This document shows positions 40,791-50,769 of a stretch of DNA of 64,000 bases, piece after piece. The stretch's first letter is position 1. Each line of letters begins with the position of its first letter. The notes below the pieces were generated by a model that saw nothing but the letters and a program-made list of their open reading frames with translations, did no database searches and was not told where the DNA came from. The position numbers and the translations under genes were made by a program. Source of the DNA: Prorocentrum cordatum (taxonomy: Eukaryota; Sar; Dinophyceae; Prorocentrales; Prorocentraceae); NCBI GenBank assembly GCA_963575745.1, contig CAUYUJ010005647.1:368932-432931 (forward strand), in the 5' to 3' direction.

Positions 40791-41107
40791 GCGCACAGAA
40801 CCAGGGCAGCCAAAAGTTGGGGCTCCTGTAGGGGCCTCTTGGGCGCCGCCGCCCTTTCGCTGGCCAGGGCGGGGTGGAGTTGCCTTGGTCCTTTCAAGTT
40901 TCTGTCGCCTGCAGGACTCGTGCACCCCCTTCCCAGGAACCTCCCCGGTGCACGTGGCCAAGCTCCTCGAAATCGCTTTGCGCGATCAGTTGGCCGAACG
41001 AGCTGCCGCCAAGATAGAATGCCCGGGCGAGCAGCTTCAGGCCTCAGCCGCCCGCGCGGTGCTCAGCTCGCCCGACCTGTCTAAGCAGCAGCGCGAGTAC
41101 ATGGACT

Positions 41108-41230
41108 ATGGAGCGTGCCGAATCCGCTGGATACGACGCGCCCCAAGGATGCCTCTGTGGTCACCATAAAGATGATCTCCAGCACCGCCCCCTGGAGTGC
41201 CCCGAGATCGACAGCTCCAGATCGGGTTTT
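41108..41230 (+). pseudogene. LINE2 inter-domain Cys/His knuckle
   Basis: GCLCGHHKDDLQHRPLECPE in the frame from 41108 parallels the CPRGCPAHG..QCP knuckle that separates RT and RNase H in LINE1. It lies only about 0.35 kb after the endonuclease, against about 3.8 kb in LINE1, so the RT and linkers are deleted. 40790-41107 has no recognised motif. Confidence 0.55.
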
Positions 41231-41413
41231 ACCAGCGGGGAGCTTCTTAGTTGGAAAGACCCCACCCCGAACACCCCCTGCGCCTTGGCGCCCAATGCGC
41301 CCCCAATTTCGCGGGGGGCCCACCGCCTGGCACTGGTCTGGAATCCGCTCGGTTTTGGCGTCGAGACCCCAATGTGATGCCAGAGGAAGCTTTCGCGGGA
41401 TGCGTTTTTTATA

Positions 41414-41607
41414 TAAAAAATGGATGGCAGCTGCACGAGCAACCGGCACCGCAATTGCAATGTTGTTGGTTTTGCCGCTGTTTGCATGGCCAACGGTGAA
41501 GAGTTTGCCACGTTCAGCGGCCGCGTCGGAGCCCTAGGATCCCAAACCTCCAGCGCTGCCGAACATCTTGCCGCTGTCGCGGCTGGCCGCCTATCTCCCA
41601 TAACCGA
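41414..41607 (+). pseudogene. LINE2 RNase H, N-terminal half
   Basis: DGSCTSNRHRNCNVVGFAAV (first catalytic Asp, then the beta strand) and SSAAEHLAAVAAG (catalytic Glu) match LINE1 FTDGS..GGWAVVV..GAAELVAAIEG in order and spacing. The frame runs into (TA)n at 41610. Confidence 0.75.
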
Positions 41608-41609
41608 TG

Positions 41610-41660
<51 letters not shown>
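41610..41660. repeat. (TA)n plus (GA)n microsatellite
   Basis: TA dinucleotides 41610-41632 followed by GAGAGA to 41660. Left edge of the block interrupting LINE2. Confidence 0.95.
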
Positions 41661-41666
<6 letters not shown>

Positions 41667-41739
41667 ACGGCGCACCGGGTCCGGGGGCCCGGGGCCGGGA
41701 CCTCGACCGCAAATGTGGGCCCCGGGGGGCCCAGAGGCT

Positions 41740-42960
41740 CGTCGGACCGCCGGACGCCGTCCAAGATCGTTCGCAGGCGGCTTCGGAACGCGCCCCGATG
41801 GCTCCAGATGCCTTCCAAGACGCCTGTCATGACACCAAGGCGGTCCCAGAAGCCTCCAAGACGTTCCGAGAGGCAGCCCAAGAGAGGCCCAAGAAGCAAA
41901 AATCGTGCCATTCCTATGAGAAAACGTATATGTTTCGCATGTTCGCATCTTGGGCTTTCACCGCGTCCAAGACGGCCCAAGAGGCCTCCAAGACGGCCTA
42001 GGAGGCCTCCGGGAGCGCTCCAAGGCTGCACACGAGTGGCTCAGGACGGCCCCAAGACGGCCCAAGAGAGCCCCAAGACGAGCTCGAGAGGGGTCCCAGA
42101 CGGAGAAAGCCAACCTCGAATTCCGAGCTTCCGGCCCAAGAGGCTCCAGGAGGCGCCAGAATGCCGCCAAGAGGCGCCACAAGGCTCCCAAAAGCACCCC
42201 AAGACGTTCCGAGAGGCACCCCAAGAGAGGTCCAAGAAACAAAAATCGTGTCATTCCTATGAGAAAACGTATATGTTTCGCATGTTGGCATCTTGGGCTT
42301 TCACCGCGTCCAAGACGGCCCAAGAGGCCTCCAAGACGGCCTAGGAGGCCTCCGGGAGCGCTCCAAGGCTGCGCACGAGTGGCTCAGGACGGCCCCAAGA
42401 CGGCCCAAGAGAACCCCAAGACGACTTCGAGAGGGGTCCCAGAAGGAGAAAGCCACTCTCGAATTCCGAGCTTCCGGCCCAACACATCCCAGGAGGCGCC
42501 AAAACGCCGCCCAGAGGCGCCAAAAGGCTTCCAAAATCAGCCCAAGACGTTCCGAGAGGCACCCCAAGAGAGGTCCAAGAAGCAAAAATGGTCCCATTCC
42601 TATGGGAAAACGTATATTTTTCGCATGGTCGCCTGTGGGTGCTCACCGCGTCCAACACGTCCGAAGAGGCCCCCAAGACGGCCTAGGTGGCCCCCAAGAG
42701 CGTTCCAAGACGGTTCACGAGGCGCCCAGGACGGCAAAATTGGATTCCAAAATGGCCTAAGAGAGCCACAAGGCGTGCCCGAGAGGGGTCCCAGAGGGAG
42801 AAAGCCACTGTAGAATTCCGAGCATTCGGCCCCAAGAGGCTGCAGGAGGCGCCAAGAGAGCTCCAAGAAGCCCCCACGAGAGACCCAGGACGCCCCAAGA
42901 GGCTCCAAAGGCGGCCTAAGAGAGCCCCAAGATGGGCCCGAGAGGGGTTCCACGCAAGTT
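41740..42960 (+). repeat. 343-bp higher-order repeat built from CCCAAGACGG-type words, about 3.5 copies
   Basis: TTCCTATGAGAAAACGTATA recurs at 41911 and 42254, and with one change at 42598, giving 343-344-bp spacing. The rest of each copy is made of CCAAGACGGCCCAAGAGGCC, AGACGTTCCGAGAGG and GGGGTCCCAGA units. The short words are the reverse complement of those at 18.2-18.8 kb. Confidence 0.92.
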
Positions 42961-42982
42961 GTTATTGTATCGCTCGGGAAAG

Positions 42983-43133
42983 GACGAGGATGAGGAGGAA
43001 GACGAGGAGGAGGAGGAGGAGGAGGAGGAGGAGGAGGAGGAGGAGGAGGAGGAGGAGGAGGAGGAGGAGGAGGAGGAGGAGGAGGAGAGGGAGGAGGAGG
43101 AAGAGGAAGAGCAGGAGAAGGAGGAGGAGGAGG
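42983..43133. repeat. (GGA)n microsatellite
   Basis: About 150 bp of GGA/GAA triplets. Poly-Glu, poly-Ser and poly-Pro frames are artefacts. Confidence 0.95.
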
Positions 43134-43270
43134 GGTGCTGTGGACGCCGCCGAAGCTTCCCGGGGAGTCCTGGGGGCACCTTGGTCGAGGGCCCCTCGTC
43201 GCAGCGGCCGGGCGCAGCCCGAAGCGTTGGAGCGTTCGGAGTCCCGGGGTCGATTTTGAGACGACTTTGC

Positions 43271-43915
43271 GTTTCCAGTGTCTCGCCCTTCTCCTCGACA
43301 GTCGAAGGCCAGGCTGACAGATTGCCTTGGGTTCCAGGGGCCACTCTGGCGTGGCCAGGTTGGAGGGTTTTTCCTTGCTCGCCAGTCTGTAACCTCGCTG
43401 GCTCCCTCGCCAGATTGCCAATTTTTGCCAGAATGGGGCCGCCAGACTGGCGCCAGATTGGCTTCGACTTCGCGTCCCAAGATTTCAGTGTCTCGCTCTT
43501 CTCCTGGACAGTCGAAGGCCAGACTGACAGATTGCCTTGGGTTCCAGGGGCCACTCTGGCGTGGCCAGGTTGGAGGTTTTTCCTTGCTCGCCAGTCTGTA
43601 ACCTCGCTGGCTCTCCGCCAGATTGCCAACTTTTGCCAGATTGGGGCCGCCAGATTGGCGCCAGATTGGCTCCGACTTCGCGTCCCAAGATTTCAATGTC
43701 TCGCCCTTCTCCTGGGTAGCCGAAGGCCAGACTAACAGATTGCCTTGGGATCCAGGGCCACTCTGACGTGGCCAGGTTGGAGATTTCTACTTGCTCGCCA
43801 GTCTGTTACCTCGCTGGCTCCCCCGCCAGATTGCCAATTTTTGCCCGATAGGGGCCGCCAGATTGGCGCCAGATTGGCTTCGACTTCGCGTCCCCAATTT
43901 CTTCTCACAACGATT
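43271..43915 (+). repeat. 209-bp tandem repeat, about 3 copies
   Basis: CAGTGTCTCGCCCTTCTCCT starts at 43276, 43486 and (CAATG) 43694. Each unit contains CAGATTGCCTTGGGTTCCAG, GGCGTGGCCAGGTTGGAGG and CCAGATTGGCGCCAGATTGG. The copies are closely similar, so expansion is recent. Confidence 0.92.
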
Positions 43916-43945
43916 CCTGGGTCTGTGACTCGACAGAACCTAAGC

Positions 43946-43971
43946 GCGCGCGAAGCGCGCGCGTGGTTCTA

Positions 43972-44007
<36 letters not shown>

Positions 44008-44036
44008 GCATATATATATATATACATACAAACACA
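43946..44036. repeat. CG palindrome and (TA)n microsatellite
   Basis: GCGCGCGCGAAGCGCGCGCG (43946-43965) then TA dinucleotides 43974-44022. Right edge of the block that interrupts LINE2. Confidence 0.9.
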
Positions 44037-44420
44037 CACTCTGATTACAAAAGGTTCTACAGCTGCGCGGCAGCGCAGGGTACCTGCGCAAGAATAGATG
44101 CGACGGTTTCAAAGTCCTCGCGGGCGGAGGTCACTGTTGCCTTGGCCCCAGGCTCCAGACAGTCAAGGCCCACCAGAACCTTCACGTTCCAGCCCCACAT
44201 AGTGAGGAATACCGCCTAGCGCTCGGCAGTGATGCCACGGACAAAGTAGCCAAGGCCGCCTCGAACGTCCGCTGCCGACCCAGTCTCGCCGAGGCAAAGC
44301 AGCATCAAAGCGACGCGGCTCTGCGTGAGAAGTACCTCAGATACGTTGCCAAAGCCTTCGGGGAGTGGCCCGCGATTGTCCCGCGTAGGAACAAGGCGCT
44401 GGCTAGGCCCGTCAAGAGCC
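44037..44420 (+). pseudogene. LINE2 RNase H, C-terminal half
   Basis: SDYKRFYSCA (third catalytic Asp) begins at about 44039. After a frame change, QTVKAHQNLHVPAPHSEEY (about 44158) and ALGSDATDKVAKAASNVRC (about 44218) match KVKAHAT and NHSADARA of LINE1, including the final Asp. It continues as EKYLRYVAKAFGEWPAIVPR to about 44410. Confidence 0.78.
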
Positions 44421-45487
44421 TCTCCCCTCCCTCGGGGATTGCCTCGGCCTTGGCCTCCTGGGACCCTGGGGCCCCGCCGCCCCCCCCTCCCCCTCCGCCT
44501 CCCGCGGGCCCTCGAGTGCTCCCGAGGGCCCATGTATGGGCGACTGTTAAGGGGTAGCGCCGCTCCACGATCTGCCGCATCCGCGTCCGCTCGACCAAAG
44601 CTATGGAGGAGCAGCGGAGCAGCATGGGGCCATGGATTGCCTTGGACATTGCCCTCAGATGTCCGGCCTTGCCTCCAACCCCCGGGGCCATACCATCTAT
44701 TAGTGTGGACACCCAGAGCAACCCACAAGCATCTTAGCGCGTCACGCGCGCGGTTCTTTCAAGGAAGGCAACTCGAGAGGTCTCACGGGCAACTGCAATC
44801 CAAGACCGCCCCACAACGGGGCTAAGCTACAGCTGCAGCGGGCGCAGTCGGGCCGCCTCCCCAAGAGCGCCGCGGCCAGCACGATCGTGCTAGGCCTCCC
44901 TACAGCGCCGCTGGCGCAGCTGCTCAGAGAAGCAGCCCAAGCCAGGCAAGAGGAGGTCGCCTCACCATAGTGGCTTTGTGGCCCTTTCACTCTTCCAAGA
45001 TTCCAGTCTGTGGTTTCAAGATGCTCGGGTCGGGATCGGGCCCCCGCCGAGGGCCTCTGGCCCCTAGCCTTGTGGGACGAGACGGGGCTTCAGGTCACGT
45101 TTGAAGTCGGTTCAAGGCGACCCTTGCACCCTCTGTTGCTAGATTGGCCCACACCAGGGGCGAGGCCTGGAGCCGTCCTGACGTTCCCTACACCAGGGGT
45201 GGCGTTGCCTCGTCGTCCTGGCGTCGCCATGTGATTGTTTCGCGCGTGTGCGTGAACGTGCGCGCGCAGTGCTGTAGTCTGCCTGCACGTGTGCCAGGCA
45301 CCCCGCCTCAGGGGGAAGGTGCGCACACCCGCTGGACCCCTCATAGCCTTTTTCAGCGTCGGCAGCGTCCTGCCGTCTCTGCGGCCCTGGCTCCTCGGCC
45401 GCAGTGGATAAGACAGGTGGCACAGCGCCACGAGGTTTCGGGTTAGGGTCGGGTCGGCCAACCCTTAGCTTCCCTTATCAGCCAAGT
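44421..45487 (+). other. LINE2 3' region
   Basis: Pro-rich linker, then a degenerate Cys-containing stretch (STICRIRVRS) near 44560 that may be the remains of C-terminal zinc motifs. Beyond 45000 there are two copies of CACACCAGGGGC/ACACCAGGGGTG (45154, 45191) and no domain. Ends at (TCC)n. Confidence 0.4.
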
Positions 45488-45700
45488 GATGGTCCTCCTC
45501 CTCCTCATCCTCCTCCTCCTCCTCCCTCTCGTCCTTCTCCTCCTACTCCTCTTCCTCCTCGCCCGCCTCCGCCTCCTCTTTCTCTTTCTCGTCCTCCTCC
45601 TCATCATCATCATCATCTTCCTCTTCCACCTCCTCCACCTCCTCCTGCTCTTCTCTCCACCTCCCTTCCCCTTCCTCCTTGACGTCCTCTCCTCCCCGTT
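45488..45700. repeat. (TCC)n microsatellite, 3' flank of LINE2
   Basis: TCC triplets with TCATCATCAT at 45600-45620. Same triplet as the 5' flank at 38514-38709. Confidence 0.92.
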
Positions 45701-45885
45701 TCCCTCCGCCACATCCTCGGCCCTCCGCGATTTCCTTTCGTCTGATCCGCCTCACCCTAATGATTACCCCCTCGTCCATCTCTTCTCTTCTTCTGCCTCA
45801 CCTTTGAGCAATACTGAAGGCCTCATTTCCGCGCCGCGCAGACGGCAACAAACAGGCTGTGCTGCCCAGCGATTGCGAAGAGGGC
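45701..45885. other. No gene recognised
   Basis: Pyrimidine-rich decay of the microsatellite followed by unique-looking sequence. Confidence 0.3.
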
Positions 45886-45985
45886 GAGATAAAGAGAAGG
45901 AGAGAGACAGAGAGAGAGGGATATATATACAGGCAAAGAGAAAGAGAGAGAGAGAGAGAGAGAGACAGCGAGACAGAAAGAGCAC
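45886..45985. repeat. (GA)n microsatellite
   Basis: GAGAGA runs with a short TATATATA at about 45922. Confidence 0.9.
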
Positions 45986-46735
45986 ACGAGTTCACAGAGT
46001 TCACTGTAGTCCAATGGTCCGGCCAGGACATTGCACAAGTCCGCAACATTGATGGCATTTGGGCCAGTGCCACGGCACGTCGAGAGGAGGGGGGGCCCAG
46101 ACGGACACAGGCGCTCCTGCTTGCGGCACATGGGGCCCTGAGCTACGCCACGAAGCGGCGAGGAAACGTGGCGACTGGTTTCCGGGCGCGGGCGACGTGA
46201 CCAACGCGCCTAGCCGCGAAGGGCATAGCGGCAGGAAGCGTCGCAACCCGCCCCGAAATGCCCCCCAACATGTGGGCGACGCATGCACGCACGCTTGGGT
46301 CACGGGCGCTTCCGCCACGGAGGGCGTCAAACCCACAAAGCAATTCGTGAGTTCCTATCCCTCGGGTTGCTGCGAAGGGAATCGCGGAGTCAAGGCTGAC
46401 TAGCCCGTGGGTCCGACGGCCTGGCACGGCCTTTCGGGGGCGAGGCGCCAAGTCCGACGTCGTGGCCGCCGATCAGCCGTGAGGATCCGCGTCGGCGCCG
46501 GGGGGCCGTGGGGCCCCGCCCGGGTGTGCGAGTAGGGGGGGCGTCTGCGCCACCTGCATCTTTCAGCCTAGATGTCAGCTGCGTCGGACGCTTGCTGGGA
46601 GTCGTGTCTTCTGCCTGTGCCCACGAAGGTGGGCATTCTCTCTACGCAGTGTGCCCAGCAGGTTATCACCGCTGGCTGCAACCCAGCGAGGGTGCCCCGT
46701 CTCGCCTAAGGCAGCGCTAGCCAGGGATTGGTCCG
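45986..46735 (+). other. Unrecognised region upstream of the recombinase remnant
   Basis: A short frame gives LLLAAHGALSYATKRRGNVA near 46110 and ends in TGA (46198). No domain is recognised; it may be part of the same decayed element. Confidence 0.25.
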
Positions 46736-47880
46736 GTGCGCCACAGTTGTCCTGACCGGCCCATGCTGGAGGACCCCACAGCGCGCCTACGATTGACGGA
46801 CTGCCGAGGCACGGCCGAGGCCCCACCGCCGCCAGGGGCCCGAGCGATGGCGGGGACCCGCTTCGCGCGGAAGTGCCGCGTGGCCGCGGAGGAGAGTCGG
46901 CGTAGATTAGAGATGCAGGAGTGGGTTCGGTGGAAGCCTCGCCTGGCCGCGCTGCGCGAGAAAAATGAGAGCGCACCCCCTCGGGAAGACGCAGGCTTGC
47001 ATGGACGTGGGATTGGCATCACGGTCCGCACACGCATCAACACGATGAGGTCGCACGCGCGTGCCATGGAGACGATGAGCAGGTGGCTTCCGCGCGCGCA
47101 CGGGGCCCCGCGGCCCGCGACGATCGCGCACTTCATAGACTGCGCGCACGCCACGGCGGCCGACCCGCGGGGGCCGAGGGCACCCCACAAGATTCTGCGC
47201 GCACTGGTCAGGACGGAGCGGGCCGTGGGCATCGGTACGAGCGACAGGCTTTCCGCCCAGCTGGAGGTGCAGCAGTAGCAGGTCGTCGCGAGCGTGGAGA
47301 TGCTCCTCGGCGCGGGCAAGGGACTCACAACGAGGGCAGCACGTTTCCCCAGCGCGTTCATCAGAGCCATGGAACGGCTCGTCATGGGCGACGGCCTCGC
47401 GCGCCGTACCTGCGCGGGGTGGCGTGGCTTCGCCTCGTCAAGGTGCGGGCGGTGCTACGTTGCGACGACCACAGCCGGCTCCCGCCGCAGAATCTCGCTT
47501 TCGTGGACGAAGGGCTAACGGCCACGCTGGGACGAACGAAGACCAGCGGAGCAGGGCGTAAGATGCCGGAGCTTCCGCTAGTGGTATCCCGAGAGTGCTA
47601 CATGCTGGCCCCAGATTGGATCCAGGTGGGCGTCGACGTGTGGCAGGGGATCGCAGATTTCGAGAGGGGCTATTTCCTGCTGAGATGCGACGACGCGGGG
47701 CTGGCGTTAGTCCGCAAACCTGCTAGGCACGCCGAGGCATCAGCAGCGACTCAGGAGGAGCTCCGGAGGATGCTGAAGCCAGCGGCGTGCACGGGGAAGG
47801 TGTTCGAGCTCCTCTCCGAGGAGGTCGCGGGTTTCTGGGCCGAGCACTCGAGGCGGGCGACGACCCAGAGATCCGACGTC
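46736..47880 (+). pseudogene. Tyrosine-recombinase-like pseudogene (DIRS/Crypton type)
   Basis: First frame (ATG 46763 or upstream) to TAG 47276-47278 is helical and basic, compatible with a core-binding domain. The same frame continues past the stop (FPSAFIRAMERLVMGDGLA), then the reading frame changes near 47400 to VAWLRLVKVRAVLRCDDHS, GRTKTSGAGRKMPELPLVVS (beta hairpin Lys region) and FWAEHSRRATTQ, an HxxR box at about 47838. The terminal tyrosine region is absent: homology stops at about 47872 where a dispersed AGAGGTCT module begins. Broken by a stop, a frameshift and truncation. Assignment rests on the order LRxDD, TKT, HxxR; the catalytic Tyr cannot be checked. Confidence 0.5.
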
Positions 47881-48010
47881 GCGATTTTTTCAATACGCGG
47901 TCCCAGGACCGGTTTTTCATCCTGAGTCGTTTTGTTGACGGTCCGAGGGCCCGGCGAAGGCCCCTCGAGGCCGAAAATTACGAAAAACCTCCGTCTTGAT
48001 TTTTCAATGC
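47875..48010 (+). repeat. Dispersed AGAGGTCT module, copy 3
   Basis: GGACCGGTTTTTCATCCTGA, GTCGTTTTGTTGACGGTC, GGCCCGGCGAAGGCCCC, GAGGCCGAAAATTACGAAAA. It replaces the C-terminus of the recombinase gene. Confidence 0.75.
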
Positions 48011-48194
48011 GCTGGATCTCTGGGACCCCCTCAGCCACAGCGGCATCCGGGGTCTCGTAGAGCGACCGCGACTACCCAGGCGGGCAGTCGCTGGAGGGGG
48101 CGGACAGCTACGCGAGGGCACGCCGCGCCGTCGTGACCAAGGCGGAGGGGGAAGGGGGAAGTGGACAGAGACGAAGGGAGGGGATCGGGATAGG
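48011..48194. other. Short unique stretch
   Basis: No gene recognised before the TCC/TCA microsatellite. Confidence 0.3.
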
Positions 48195-48325
48195 TCGATT
48201 GTCATCCTCCTCATCCTCTTCCTCTCCCTCCTTTGATTCATCCTCCCCCTCCTCCTCTTCCTTCTCCTCCTCGTCCTCCTCCTCCTCTTCCTCCTCCCCT
48301 TCCTCATCATCGTCATCATCATCAG

Positions 48326-48397
<72 letters not shown>

Positions 48398-48405
48398 GAT
48401 CATCA
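48195..48405. repeat. (TCC)n then (TCA)n microsatellite
   Basis: TCC triplets to 48303, then about 100 bp of pure TCA. Confidence 0.95.
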
Positions 48406-48830
48406 GTACTGTATCCTCTTCATTCGCTTGACCCGACGGCGGGGGGGACGCGGGGTGGACCTTCGCGATGCTCCTCCCCTCCGCCTCTCCGCACCGCTCG
48501 CCCCCGCCCCCCTTCCCCCAGGGATCCCCGCCAGCCCGTAGAAGCCAGAGGGCGCGATGGTCACCCTCGCGATGCTCTTCCAGCTCCGTTCTCTCTTTTT
48601 TCATGTGTTCTCTCTCTCTCTCTCTCTCTGCCTTTCCCAGACATGGACAAGAGCCGAACCCGCCCGTGCAGGCCGGAGGACGTGAGGGTAACCTTCGCGA
48701 TCGCCATGACGGGGCCTGGCACGGCGATGCTGGAGTTCGTCGAGGACGCCCAGACATTGCGGGACGTTCGGGCCCACTACGGCTCGCCGCTGGGGACAGG
48801 CAAGAGCCGCAGGGTTTGGGCAGGGGGAGC
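48406..48830. other. No gene recognised; (CT)n inside
   Basis: CTCTCT at 48608-48630. Frames open through here are short and without motifs. Confidence 0.35.
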
Positions 48831-48995
48831 GTGAGGAGGAGGAGGAGGAGGAGGCGGAGGAAGAGGAAGAGGAAGAGGAGGCGGAGGTGGAGGAGCGGTA
48901 GAGGGAGAAGGAGGGCAAGGACGAGGTCCGGCAGCGGAGGGAGAGGAGGAGCGGAAGGGAGAGGAGACGGAAGAGGACGAGGACGAGAGTCAAAT
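48831..48995. repeat. (GGA)n-rich low complexity
   Basis: GGA/GAA/GCGGAGG triplets. Confidence 0.8.
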
Positions 48996-49179
48996 TCCCG
49001 CGGGTGGCAGGTGGACGATCCAATTGACCCCGCAGAGGTGCGGGCCGATGAGCCCCGCTGAGCTGGCCGGCACTGCCACGGAGGGGTAATTGAGCGCATC
49101 GATGTCATTGGGCCAATTGCTGCTGCCGCGCGCATCTGAGATTTACAATGCCAACGGGCCAGAATTTCGAGCCTTGACT

Positions 49180-49350
49180 GGTGGAGGAGGGGGTCTCTCA
49201 CTGCGTCGCCGATGCCTCGGCGATGCATCGGCGACGTCGTGGTGGAGAACGTCGGAGCTCCGTAGTAGCGCCGCACCGCCGAGGAATCGGCGATGAGGCT
49301 CGATCCTGCGACTCCATCTGCTCGGGCCCAGTGTGGGCGGCCTGGAACCA
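49180..49350. repeat. Palindromic GATGCATCGGCGA repeat, copy 1
   Basis: TCGCCGATGCCTCGGCGATG and GCATCGGCGACGTCGTGG, then GCCGAGGAATCGGCGATGAG and CGACTCCATCTGCTCGG. The same motifs recur at 52370-52600. Confidence 0.65.
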
Positions 49351-49540
49351 TTGGTATTCACCGAGCGCGTTCCGCTCCTCGCAAAGTGCCTACTCGCAAA
49401 CGCCAGCCAAAAAACACACAAAAAAAACGTGGCGTTCACAATGTAATGATTCGTAAATCCTGCGCGGCGGATCCAGGCCATTTGCGAGTAGCTACTTTGC
49501 GAGTAATGGAACGCGCTTGTCTAGGTATGAAGGAAACGGG
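49351..49540. other. Short unique stretch
   Basis: Contains TTTGCGAGTA/TACTCGCAAA (49384-49396 and 49492-49505), a small inverted repeat. No gene. Confidence 0.35.
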
Positions 49541-49700
49541 CTCCTCCTCCTCTTTCTCCTCCTCCTCCTCCCTTCTCCTCCTCCCTCCTCCTCCTCCTCC
49601 TCCTCCTCCTCCTTCTCCTCCTCCTCTTCCTCCTCCTCTTCCTCCTGTTCCTCCTCCTGTTCCTCATCCTCCTCCTCCTTCTCCTCCTGTTCCTCCTCGG
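49541..49700. repeat. (TCC)n microsatellite
   Basis: TCC/TTC triplets. Confidence 0.92.
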
Positions 49701-50019
49701 GGGCCGGGGCCCTGGAAGTTCTCGCCGTGTTCGGGCCCTCCGCGTGCCCCCAGCACCGTCCAACAAAAAGACTACTCGGGATGCAAAAAAACAGAAACAG
49801 CCAGGTTGGTTTCGCTTTGTTTCTGGGAGTGTTCTGTGTTCCGTCTTCGATTGTTTCTGTCATAGGTTTTTTGTCTCCGGTTTTGTCTGGACGGCTTCTG
49901 TCTTTTGTTTCTGGGTTGTTCTTGTTTGGTTGTCTGTTGCTTTTGATGTTCGATTGTTTGTCTTGTTTTTTTTCTGTCTTGGGTTTGTGTGTTGTCTTTC
50001 GTGGGGCAAGTCCAGACCT
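49701..50019. other. T-rich unique stretch
   Basis: TTGTTTCTG and GTTTGT words at 49815-49990. No gene. Confidence 0.35.
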
Positions 50020-50112
50020 CTGACGTCGTAGTTCGGTTACAGCATGGACCCCCCAGAGGTCTACACCCCTTTCTGGGACCAGCTTTTCATCCCGATTCCA
50101 TTTGTTGACGAC
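50020..50112 (+). repeat. Dispersed AGAGGTCT module, copy 4
   Basis: GGACCCCCCAGAGGTCTACA, CCCCTTTCTGGGACCAGC, TTTTCATCCCGATTCCATTT, GTTGACGACGAAAA. Closest to copy 2 in its first half. Confidence 0.72.
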
Positions 50113-50769
50113 GAAAATCACAGTAGTTGAAGGTCAATTACCTTGCCTCTCAGGGTGCCGGTCTAATGACGTGCGGCTTGGTTGGGGCCGAGAGTGTCTT
50201 CTATTCTTCAGCGTTCTTGACGCCATGCTGCTGCTTTTCCTCCTTCTCAACCTTCGACGACAATCCCAAGTCAAAAAGATAGTGCGGAAGCCGCGTCGGT
50301 GTCAGCAGGGTTGGCTCCATGCTGGGTCCCCCCCGAAAATGTGGGCTGGTAGTGGTTGCTCGCTTCCTCATCCTCGCTTACTTCTCTGGGTGCAACTGAG
50401 TCAACTCAGTCCAGTAGTGGTTCATAAGTTTCTCATTGCGGCGGCGATCCCGACATAGAGGGACAGAGTGAACGCCCTGCCCAGCAACAGTACTCTCGAC
50501 CACACTGACGAACACAATCGGCCGAAGCCGATCAACGGTGCCCACATGCACTTCGGACGGGCGTGACATCATCATTGAAGGCGTTGGCAAAGGCCCTACG
50601 GTCGTCACAATGCACGGCCTCTGATGATCAGCTATTGGCGATCTCAGGAGGGATGTTTCTAGCGAGCCAGCGGTTCCCAGACCAGCACTTGCAGATATCA
50701 AAGTTGTTGCGCGGGAGCGCTGCCCTGGAGACGCGAGCTTCATTTGTAGGGATGGAATGTTCCGAATAC
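50113..50769. other. About 0.65 kb without a recognised gene
   Basis: Less GC-rich than the flanks. Short frames on both strands, no motifs. Confidence 0.3.

Larger units (their letters stand above)
38710..45487 (+). mobile_element. LINE2: degenerate non-LTR retrotransposon with internal deletion and a nested satellite block
   Basis: Starts with TTTGGCTCAAG (38710-38720), the last 11 nt of the DinoSL, right after (TCC)n. In order it shows ORF1 zinc ribbon and coiled coil, endonuclease pieces, an inter-domain Cys/His knuckle, and RNase H in two halves, all matching LINE1 domains. The RT is absent. It is flanked by (TCC)n on both sides; the 3' boundary (45487) is placed where (TCC)n resumes and is inferred. 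Confidence 0.72.

Noticed and set aside
42932-43735. Poly-Glu and Ser/Pro-rich frames of more than 200 codons
   Set aside because: Translation of (GGA)n and the 209-bp repeat.
45436-45460. Telomere-like GGGTTAGGGTCGGG
   Set aside because: Single short occurrence without TTTAGGG tandem units.
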